This document shows positions 57,501 to 64,000 of a stretch of 64,000 nucleotides of DNA, one piece after another (position 1 is the first letter of the stretch; each line of letters opens with the position of its first letter). A program made the position numbers and the translations under genes. The notes beneath the pieces were generated by a model. That model made no database searches and was not told where the DNA came from. It saw only the letters and a list, made by a program, of their open reading frames with translations. Origin of the DNA: Paenibacillus typhae (GTDB lineage Bacteria > Bacillota > Bacilli > Paenibacillales > Paenibacillaceae); contig NZ_FNDX01000003.1 of the NCBI RefSeq assembly GCF_900099765.1, positions 186,001 through 250,000 of the forward strand, in the 5' to 3' direction.

Positions 57501-59058
57501 GAACGAGCGTATAAGAGATGTTGTGCAGGCTGAAGCGCTCCAGCCGGCTTGCCTGGCGCACGAATTTATTCAGTACGGCAATGAGCTGGTCATGGGACTC
57601 AGCCGTGAAGACGAACGGGTAAGGCTCCTCCGGCTGGTATGCCTCCTGCTGGCGCTCATATTCCTCCAGGACGATATGGGCGTTGGTGCCGCTGAACCCG
57701 AAAGAGCTGATGCCGCCGCGGCGCGGATACTTGCCTTTTTCCCATTTGCGGACCTTAGTAGGAATATAAAAAGGGCTGTCAACAAACTTGATATATTCGT
57801 TCGGAGATTCAAACGTCTGGTTCGGAAAAATCTCCTGATTGCGCAGCGCCAGCGACATCTTGATCAGTCCGCCGACACCTGCTGCACCTACTGTATGTCC
57901 GATATTTTCCTTAAGGCTGGTGAGGGCGCAAAAGCCTTTTCTATCCGCATGCTGCCTGTAGGCATCCGTAAGACCTCTGACTTCAATCGGATCGCCGAGC
58001 TTGGTGCCGGTGCCGTGGGCGTCAATGTATTCAACAGTCTCAGGCGAAATGGAGCTGCGTTCATAGGTATCCAGCAAGAGGTCCTTCTGGGCATGCGGAT
58101 TAGGCGCGGTCAGCCCGTTCGATTTGCCGTCGCTGTTGATCATGCTTCCGCGGATGACGGAATAAATGTTGTCATTGTCAGCAATCGCGTTCTTCAGGCG
58201 CTTAAGGATCACAATGCCCACACCTTCGCCGAAGATCGTTCCCTCGGACTCTGCATCAAACACCTTCAGGAAGGAACGGGAGGTTTCTACGTTGCTGTAC
58301 TGGTCCAGCACGCTGCCCTGGCGCGGGAACAGGCCGAGCGCAATCCCGCCGACAATCGCGGTGTCGATCTCCTTGTCACGCAGCGTCTTGACTGCCAGAT
58401 GCGCGGCAACCAGCGAGGAGGAGCAGGCCGTATCAATGACAAAGGAGCCGCCGGACATGTTGTAGATATAGTTGAGGCGGCTGGCCAGAATGCCTTCCCA
58501 GCAGCCGGAATTCACATAATTGGAATCCTCTTCAATCTCCGAGCGGTAATTGGCGGTAATCGATTTATCCTTCCCGATATAGATTGCGGTCTTGCTGTCC
58601 TTCACGGCATCCAGGCGGATGCCTGCATCCTCAAGCGCCAGATAGGAGTGCTTCATCACAAGACGGTGTGTCGGGTCGATATACTTGGCTTCCTCCGGGG
58701 AGATTCCGAAGAACTCCGGATCAAAGGTGTCAATATCCTCCAGGTATGCCCCCTTCTCCCGGCACAGCCGCTGCAGAAACTCCTCCGGGGTCGTCTTCAG
58801 GTGGTCGGCACCCTTTTGCAGGTAATCATGATCCTTCGGGATGTACGGAATCCGGTTCTCCGGGAATTCCTTGAACCCTCTCATGCCGTGTTTGACCGCC
58901 TGATAGAACTCATAGGTATCCTTTACATTGCTGTATTCGCAGGAAATGCCCACGATAGCGATATCATCGGGAATGATCTCCTCCAGTAGGGCTTTGCCTG
59001 CTGCTGAGTCCAGATTGCCCTTTTTTACCTGATCAAATATATATTCGCCTGCTCTCAT
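54565..59058 (-). CDS. AT-less type I polyketide synthase, KS-DH-KR-ACP
   Basis: 1497 aa from ATG 59058 (GAGG 8 nt upstream). KS at about 30-465 with Cys212 (DTACSSS), His348 (HGTGT) and His388 (NIGH) all intact. A docking-type linker ending LPTYEFKREVLW replaces the AT. DH about 670-920 with His677 (DHRIGGQRTFSG) and Asp844 (HPSLLDG), the latter lacking the typical following Q/H. KR about 1130-1300 with GGYGGIG and Tyr1292. ACP Ser1452 in LGGDSLKA. Runs downstream of the second PKS with a 37 bp gap. Confidence 0.95.
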   Translation of the reverse strand: MRAGEYIFDQVKKGNLDSAAGKALLEEIIPDDIAIVGISCEYSNVKDTYEFYQAVKHGMRGFKEFPENRIPYIPKDHDYLQKGADHLKTTPEEFLQRLCREKGAYLEDIDTFDPEFFGISPEEAKYIDPTHRLVMKHSYLALEDAGIRLDAVKDSKTAIYIGKDKSITANYRSEIEEDSNYVNSGCWEGILASRLNYIYNMSGGSFVIDTACSSSLVAAHLAVKTLRDKEIDTAIVGGIALGLFPRQGSVLDQYSNVETSRSFLKVFDAESEGTIFGEGVGIVILKRLKNAIADNDNIYSVIRGSMINSDGKSNGLTAPNPHAQKDLLLDTYERSSISPETVEYIDAHGTGTKLGDPIEVRGLTDAYRQHADRKGFCALTSLKENIGHTVGAAGVGGLIKMSLALRNQEIFPNQTFESPNEYIKFVDSPFYIPTKVRKWEKGKYPRRGGISSFGFSGTNAHIVLEEYERQQEAYQPEEPYPFVFTAESHDQLIAVLNKFVRQASRLERFSLHNISYTLVHKRNHFKIGIGFEAATFDEFISKLRTAARVLAGGQPADGIFQGELREITADMRKLMQHRLKTGYDQYLTSELIQLYLDGYSQALELYPYRGGITLSLPTYEFKREVLWANVRKHNIYTNSGPSLPVASTLIRKQTLKTGRSDVYSVQLSPDDWFVDDHRIGGQRTFSGTTYTQLAAELAVLYFGTPAFQLEKLYFKNLIQLEDTHREFQIQVGKPSSGQLEVEVFSYENQDMNNYVTHASFTIKAAEPGMETAEAAEISTMFEQQLQTANFGSEENSFFKGRWDFAKQNFRLARPSGSEILLSLTLHEHYAGDLNAFHLHPSLLDGILGAMVYERAQARGKSYLPLSYGKFIYTGKPFTSRIYSRTELLYDTAGDHEVISGNVTVYNEAGERIAYLDKYVMKAFANAYFKPHLHEVGWSPSAFRLPETAAAAAGKSVLVIGNGQALELAAAEQQEGVELLDYSGITAFKPDSKYDIVIYAPWYEADVPDSGSIEEEMLHYFHFAKQVPSLVKRGGTVVFLADNGFALKADSALNPLNYSLLSSGRVPGLENTGFKTQMLNMKVFDLGTILAIAGQEQLNGLKLLYEGNRLYEEALTEVVKLPEDSGLQLGEGDCVIVTGGYGGIGLEYIDVLLERQPGLHIAVLGRRDAWSVLQAQTSLTEQESDRLNRMNQVLGKGADVTFHSCDLADEEQVKQVIGALAGTETISGVVHLAGLPEEGMLFTKSEQEFLAVASPKVTGTLLLRKYLAGQPLKFFIASSSMTTIAGSAGQFSYTFANAFLEGFRDEATTTVQWPGWKETGMALQFGDLAAADGQLLMKSLPSAAGREYIRLSLDKRFGKVIAGEFNKAKTAEYLGGYIRLPEQYAGTAAPAPAADAAAEEAAGIQIKEYSALKITGTESQDEVEQFITVVFASVLDRNEIDVNKSFTDLGGDSLKAFGIYGPVAEQFKIDIEVADVFIYPTITQLSQYVRDLLEEANG

Positions 59059-59095
59059 TGCCTTCGCCTCTTTCAAAGTTTATTGAACTGTATGG

Positions 59096-62000
59096 CTATA
59101 TCTTCTGAAATCTCAGGAACTCAAGCAGTTCGGCAGCATCAGGCGCTGCAGCTTCAGGCACCGCCTGCTGTACCGGTGTCCCCACGGTCTGATCCATGAA
59201 TTCAGCCTGTCCTCTAATGGTCGGAATGGAGAACAGGGTGGTTACATCAAAGCTTCCGGGAAACAAGCGGTTGAGTTCATCGCACAGCTGCACAATGGAG
59301 ATCGAGTCTCCCCCCTGCTCAAAAAAGCTGAGCTCTGTATCATAATGGTCGTCACCCAGCGTCCGCTTCCACGCTTCGGCAACACCCTGCATAGCCGGGA
59401 TGCCAGCTCCGGCCGGCAGGGATGCTGCAGACCGCCTGCTAAAGACATCTGCGGCAGGTTCAGGTCGGCCGAACAGGGAGGAATAATCCTCGGCCGGCGC
59501 CTTAAGCTTCAGCATGGAAGCCTGCAGTACGCCAGAATGAACGAACCGGTCAATCAGCTTCACACCCTCCCGGCTGTGGAGCTTCTCAAAGTAATAGTCT
59601 GCCTTCCCGGCCGACATCCCGACATCCTCCCAGCCGGTCAGATTCAAAGTCCGGACACGTCCTCCTTCTGCCGCCAGTCCCGACTGGTACGCATTTGCGG
59701 CACAATATTCCGTCTGTCCCATGGCTCCGATCAGACCGGCAACGGAAGCAAAGTGAATGATCTCCCGGGCATGTCCGAAATATTTGCCGAGCAGATAAGA
59801 ACCTTGAATTTTGCTGCGGGTCCGTTCGCAGAATTCAGCCTTTGTTTTGTTGACGAACAGCCCCTTTGCCGGCTCCCCGGCAAAATTAAGCACATACTCC
59901 ACATTTCTGCCTTGTCCTGCGGCAAAGGCCTGGATCTGCTGCTCATCCGTAATATCCAGTGTGAGATAGCGGATATTGGCGGGTGGAGGTCCGCCTTGCC
60001 ACCCTGGGCTGCGTCCGGCTGCAATGATGTCCGTGTCAGGATAGGCAGAAGCCACATAACGGGCGTATTCTCTGCCGATGCCCGAACCGCCGCCGATAAT
60101 GAGGAGAGTCCGCCCGGCCAGCTTGCCGGATTCGTCTCCCCACAGCTTCAGGCTTTTGAAGCGGAGGGTGTGATAATTTCCGTCTCTGAGCACAATCAGC
60201 TCCTCGTTATGATAGCTGTTGCGGACAACCTCCAGTGACTCGTGCACCGGCTTGGCATCAATCAGCCTGATCCTGAAATTCAGCTCCAGACGCAGGGAGT
60301 AGATGCCCATCGCCACACTGCGGCTGAGCGCATTCATCTCATCCCGGCCGAACAGCCCGGTGCCGATGTAATGAAACTCCTTGAGGCAGTTCGAGCGGTT
60401 AAGCTCCACCAGCCAGCAGCCGATTCCATAGGTCTCTTCTGCTACAGTTGCTTCATCGTAGTAGGGCTTGTCCCATAAAAAAATCCTCTGGGACGTTACT
60501 GCAGACGGCAGCAGCTGCTGCAGCTCGGAGAGATTCTCGAAGTAATGAACCGGCCCATCCGGCGCAAGCCTTTTCTGAAGCGAGCGGTGCATAATAAGCA
60601 GCGGCATCTGCGGCTCTTCCTGCTCCTTGAATACCGTCTCGACATAATACTCCTGCTTGAAATAATCGCCCCGCGGCTCCCCGCCTGTATTCAGAGCATT
60701 CTTGACCTTGTAGTTCCTGACTGAAATGACTGCTCTGCCTAAGCTGTCATACAGGGTAATATCCAAAGATAATATAATATTGCCTATGTTATCCGAAGTT
60801 TTCTCCCGGATTCTTAGATCCGAGTAGAACTCGCTCCCGCTTAGCGCACCGGTGCTGAAATCAATTTCGCTCCACAGCCAGGGGAACAGAATCTCACCGG
60901 GCACTGCCATCCGGTTCAGGGCGTTAAATGCCGGGTCCAGGAGAGAAGGATAGAAGCTGTATAAGCCAAATTCACGCTCATAGCCGGAAGGCGCCTTCAG
61001 CTTGACCAGTGCACGGTCCCGCTCTGCACTGACCCAGAGCCTGTCCACAGTGTCCCATCTCCCTGAGACCTGAAGCCCTCCGCCTTGCCCGTCTCCGACC
61101 TGGCTGGTGACCTCAAGCTCCTCCAGCTCCTCCAGCCCCATATCCTGGATAATATTCGCAGCAAATCCTTCAGCCTGGTGGCCCGCTCTGGACACCAGCT
61201 CAAACTGAAGCCAGTTCCGGAACTCTCCCGCTGTGGAGTAAGAAGCCGTGCCCCGCAAAGTCAATTTATCAATAACAACGTTAATCTTCAGAGCTTCCTC
61301 ACAGGTAGAGAGCGGTGCCAGAATATGCAGATTACGGATATTGAACGCTTCCAGGCCGTAAGCGGTGGTGTCCAGGCCCTGGGCAAGAATTTCAAAGATC
61401 GCCGTACCCACCATCAGATGGCTGCTGCCAAAGACATGCTCTCTGATCTCCCAGCATTGCTGCATGCTAAGCGGAAATTGAACACACAGTGTATGCTCCG
61501 TTTCCAGCCGCTGGAGAGGATGGCTGACTGCAAAGGAGTTGCGCTCCATCGGGAACCAGTAAGGCCGCAGCTGCATTTCCAAAGGCTTAACCTTCCGCTT
61601 CCCTGCCCCCTCATAGCCCTCCAGGATGACATGTGCATTCGTTCCCGTCATGCCGAAGGAGCTGACGCCGGCAAGCGAACACCGGCGGAGCGGGCTGCTC
61701 TTGTCCGGGATAAAGAAAACAGATTGCTCGAAATCAATCTCGCTGTTCGGAATCCGGAAATTGGGATGCGGCAGCAGAGCACCACGCTCCAGGCTCATCA
61801 CGGACTTGATCAGCGAGAACAGGCCGGAAGCGACATCCAGATGGCCGAAATTCGACTTGCAGGCAGTGAGCGCCACCGATTGTCTGTTCACGCCATGCTC
61901 CAGAAAAAACGGGGTCAGGCTCTCGAACTCAATGCTGTCCCCGACCGCTGTACCTGTGCCGTGAGACTCGATAAAGGCAAGCCGGTCCAGCTGATCTGCG

Positions 62001-62869
62001 AATGGGCTCCAGGCTTCCTCGATAAGACCCTCCTGGGCAAGCGGATTGGGGGAGGACATATTGACGGTATGCCCGTCATTGTTGATCGCATAGCCTTTGA
62101 TCAGCCCGTAAATATAGTTGCCGTCCCTCTCCGCCTCCCCGCGTCTTTGGAGGATAACCGAGCATACGCCTTCCCCGATGGAGGTGCCGGTGCTCCGCTC
62201 GTCAAAAGCCTTGGTCGTTGCATCGGCAGCCAGAATATCAACCAGCTTGTCCGCTTTCTCACCGGGCTTGATATACAGGTTGGAGCTGACAATCACTGCA
62301 TAATCGGTAACACCCCGGCGCAGCTCATCCGCAGCCTGGATGACCGATACGAGCGAAGAGGAACAGGCCGTATCTGTCATGACTGCAGGCCCTTTCAGAT
62401 CAAAGATATAATTGATCCGGCTGGCTATAGTTGAATTCAGCATGCCCAGCAGGTCGGGCGTCAGGCCCAAAGCCTGCAGCTGCAGCTGATACTGGTACTG
62501 CTGGGTTGTATTAACACTTCCGTAGACGCCGGTCCTTGTCCCCCGGATGGATTCAAGGCAGCCGCTGTCATTCAGCGCCCTCGTAGCCGAGAGCAGTGTC
62601 AGCCGCTGATTCGGGTCCATGTACTCCGCGCTTTTCTGCGCAATATGATAATATTTATGGTCAAACTGGTCGATGGCCGGGAAATAGGAGCCCTCCATAT
62701 AAAGCTCCCCGTTCCCGGACAGCCCGCTCCGCTTCAGCCGATGGCCGGGAAATTGCCCTTTGGACACCTGCCCTTCGCTTAGAAACCGCCACACCTCCTC
62801 CTGATTGCGGCAGCCCGGCATGGACAGATCCAGACCAATGATTGCTATATCATCCTTACTCAAGCTCAT
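59096..62869 (-). CDS. AT-less type I polyketide synthase, KS-DH-like-KR-ACP
   Basis: 1257 aa from ATG 62869 (AGGA/GGGG upstream; ATG 62878 is an alternative). KS with Cys169 (DTACSSS), His303 (HGTGT) and His343 (SNFGH) intact. The DH-like region has His478 in REHVFGSSHLMVG, deviating from HxxxGxxxxP, so its activity is doubtful. KR with GGGSGIG, Ser1042 and Tyr1055 (EYCAANAY). ACP Ser1189 in QGGDSISI. It has no AT domain and follows the AT gene by 33 bp. Confidence 0.94.
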   Translation of the reverse strand: MSLSKDDIAIIGLDLSMPGCRNQEEVWRFLSEGQVSKGQFPGHRLKRSGLSGNGELYMEGSYFPAIDQFDHKYYHIAQKSAEYMDPNQRLTLLSATRALNDSGCLESIRGTRTGVYGSVNTTQQYQYQLQLQALGLTPDLLGMLNSTIASRINYIFDLKGPAVMTDTACSSSLVSVIQAADELRRGVTDYAVIVSSNLYIKPGEKADKLVDILAADATTKAFDERSTGTSIGEGVCSVILQRRGEAERDGNYIYGLIKGYAINNDGHTVNMSSPNPLAQEGLIEEAWSPFADQLDRLAFIESHGTGTAVGDSIEFESLTPFFLEHGVNRQSVALTACKSNFGHLDVASGLFSLIKSVMSLERGALLPHPNFRIPNSEIDFEQSVFFIPDKSSPLRRCSLAGVSSFGMTGTNAHVILEGYEGAGKRKVKPLEMQLRPYWFPMERNSFAVSHPLQRLETEHTLCVQFPLSMQQCWEIREHVFGSSHLMVGTAIFEILAQGLDTTAYGLEAFNIRNLHILAPLSTCEEALKINVVIDKLTLRGTASYSTAGEFRNWLQFELVSRAGHQAEGFAANIIQDMGLEELEELEVTSQVGDGQGGGLQVSGRWDTVDRLWVSAERDRALVKLKAPSGYEREFGLYSFYPSLLDPAFNALNRMAVPGEILFPWLWSEIDFSTGALSGSEFYSDLRIREKTSDNIGNIILSLDITLYDSLGRAVISVRNYKVKNALNTGGEPRGDYFKQEYYVETVFKEQEEPQMPLLIMHRSLQKRLAPDGPVHYFENLSELQQLLPSAVTSQRIFLWDKPYYDEATVAEETYGIGCWLVELNRSNCLKEFHYIGTGLFGRDEMNALSRSVAMGIYSLRLELNFRIRLIDAKPVHESLEVVRNSYHNEELIVLRDGNYHTLRFKSLKLWGDESGKLAGRTLLIIGGGSGIGREYARYVASAYPDTDIIAAGRSPGWQGGPPPANIRYLTLDITDEQQIQAFAAGQGRNVEYVLNFAGEPAKGLFVNKTKAEFCERTRSKIQGSYLLGKYFGHAREIIHFASVAGLIGAMGQTEYCAANAYQSGLAAEGGRVRTLNLTGWEDVGMSAGKADYYFEKLHSREGVKLIDRFVHSGVLQASMLKLKAPAEDYSSLFGRPEPAADVFSRRSAASLPAGAGIPAMQGVAEAWKRTLGDDHYDTELSFFEQGGDSISIVQLCDELNRLFPGSFDVTTLFSIPTIRGQAEFMDQTVGTPVQQAVPEAAAPDAAELLEFLRFQKI

Positions 62870-62902
62870 CCACCCCATTCCTATAACGCATTATTTACCT
62901 TG

Positions 62903-64000
62903 TTATCCGACTTTCCAGGCTAACTGATTGCAGTATTCTGTAATTTCATCGGCCGGAACCGCCTTGGTGCTCAGGATCAGCTCCAGCAGTGACAGAGTCT
63001 CACGGATCTCAGCATCCGAGGCTGCCTTGCCGATCTGTGACTTGATGCGGTTATAGCCGCTTATTACGATATTGTCATAGGCCTCGGCATCCAAGCTGTT
63101 ATTTTTGGTGGAGACAATGATGCCAAGCGCCCGGGAGAAGATATCATAGTGCCGGTTGACCTCAATATCATCCTTCAGCTCTGTGCATAGCGCCGCCATG
63201 CTCTCTTCATTATGGAAGGCAAAGATGCCTTTGACACTTTTGAGCATTTTGACGAACATTCCGTTAGGGGACAGATCCACGAAGAGCTGCACCCCGCGGC
63301 TAAGCGCGTAATCAATGGACGGCTGCCAGCGGACGGGGCTGACAATCTGTGCGGCAATTTCTCCCCTCAGATTCGTGAAGTCATAGGGCCCTGCACTCTT
63401 GTTGCTGATGACCTGGGTCTGCACTCTGGGGCTGAAGGACATGCCGTCAAGCTGCGCGTATACTTCATCCGCTGCTTCCTTCATATACGGGGTGTGGAAG
63501 GCCCCGTTCACGCCGAGCATAACCCCTTCAAGCCGGTGGTGCTTAACAAATTCCTGTATGGCCTGGCGGGTTCCGGAGATCACGGTCTGCTGCTCCGAGT
63601 TGAGGTTGGCCGCATACACGTTATCCCAGCCGGCGGCGAGTGCCTCGACTTCTCCGGGAGCTGCAAACACCGCCATCATCCCCAGGCTCTCCTGCCGCTC
63701 AATCGCCGCCTTCATCGCCTTGCCGCGGATATTTACCAGCGCAAGCCCTTCTTCATAGGTGACTGCCCCGGCAATGGTCAGTGCAGTAATTTCGCCCAGA
63801 CTGTGGCCGAGCACGAAGCCTGGATACAGGCCGATTCTCTGCTTGTATAACTGGTACATGCACATGGTGCCAACATAGGTGGCAAGCTGAGCTTTATGGG
63901 TGTCCTGGCTTAAATCCGCGGTCAGCCACTCCGAAACCGGGAAGCCCAGCTGATGTTCCGCTGTTTCAATCAGCGCACGCGCCCCGGGCGATTCCAGCCA
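62903..64000 (-). CDS. Stand-alone acyltransferase (malonyl-CoA:ACP), cut at the window edge
   Basis: FabD-like AT that would load the AT-less PKS in trans. The open frame continues through position 64000, so the 5' end is missing. The catalytic Ser lies in VLGHSLGEITAL and the His in GAFHTPYMKEAADE; the substrate-pocket line SPVRWQPSIDYAL follows. A C-terminal extension of about 70 residues (AEAYDNIVISGYNRIKSQIGKAAS onward) is beyond the core. The gene starts outside the window, as does the operon promoter. Confidence 0.95.
   Translation of the reverse strand, partial: WLESPGARALIETAEHQLGFPVSEWLTADLSQDTHKAQLATYVGTMCMYQLYKQRIGLYPGFVLGHSLGEITALTIAGAVTYEEGLALVNIRGKAMKAAIERQESLGMMAVFAAPGEVEALAAGWDNVYAANLNSEQQTVISGTRQAIQEFVKHHRLEGVMLGVNGAFHTPYMKEAADEVYAQLDGMSFSPRVQTQVISNKSAGPYDFTNLRGEIAAQIVSPVRWQPSIDYALSRGVQLFVDLSPNGMFVKMLKSVKGIFAFHNEESMAALCTELKDDIEVNRHYDIFSRALGIIVSTKNNSLDAEAYDNIVISGYNRIKSQIGKAASDAEIRETLSLLELILSTKAVPADEITEYCNQLAWKVG

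Noticed and set aside
57160..58989. 609-codon plus-strand frame opposite the PKS ketosynthase
   Set aside because: Antisense shadow of an intact KS domain with all catalytic residues on the minus strand.

Overview
The window reads as chromosomal DNA of a spore-forming Bacillales bacterium, most likely Paenibacillus. The evidence is the order of housekeeping genes (mnmA, cymR, rarA, tcdA-aspS-hisS with a T-box leader, dtd-relA, apt, recJ, secF-secD, comN, spoVB, DUF421, yrzE-like, yajC-tgt-queA, ruvB-ruvA), which is the Bacillus subtilis arrangement interrupted by insertions, plus sporulation genes, many TTG starts behind strong GGAGG sites, and a RuvC resolvase. The genus is inferred from this synteny, not proven.

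Region by region. 1-5 kb: an SRAP peptidase-like DNA repair gene, a small Sm-like ORF, a CLC-type fluoride exporter under a clear fluoride riboswitch, the cysteine regulator cymR, and mnmA. 5-11 kb: an oligopeptide ABC transporter operon in the order D-F-B-C-A. 11-21.5 kb: rarA, a small HTH protein, the RNA polymerase recycling factor helD, a purine permease, tcdA, and aspS-hisS behind a T-box whose apparent specifier codon is GAC (Asp). 21.5-34.5 kb: stress-type proteins, dtd, relA, a uracil permease, apt, recJ, a CDF transporter and secFD. 34.7-46.3 kb: comN, spoVB, membrane genes, then the ruvC-ruvA-ruvB-spoIID-queA-tgt-yajC run. 46.3-49.4 kb: a complete agr-type quorum-sensing locus (agrB, a 56-codon agrD that is easy to miss, agrC, agrA). 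49.6 kb to the right edge: a biosynthetic gene cluster, all on the minus strand and entering from beyond position 64000.

The biosynthetic cluster is the most interesting part. It encodes a stand-alone acyltransferase (cut by the window edge), two AT-less polyketide synthases (each KS-DH-KR-ACP), a ketosynthase homologue that has lost all three catalytic residues, a type II thioesterase, an adenylation-carrier didomain with a valine-like specificity code and no condensation domain, a polytopic membrane protein and an Sfp-type phosphopantetheinyl transferase. Several of these genes overlap by 4-20 bases, which indicates one translationally coupled operon. It ends in a strong terminator just upstream of the agr locus. 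The simplest model is a trans-AT polyketide/amino-acid hybrid metabolite whose production may be tied to the neighbouring peptide signal; that link is inferred from position only.

Non-coding signals include the fluoride riboswitch with its promoter, the T-box, about a dozen intrinsic terminators, two copies of a 97-99 bp double-hairpin dispersed repeat, a 64 bp tandem duplication upstream of apt, a run of small hairpins beyond helD, and a pair of direct repeats 44 bp apart in front of agrC. No tRNA, rRNA, insertion sequence or CRISPR array was seen.
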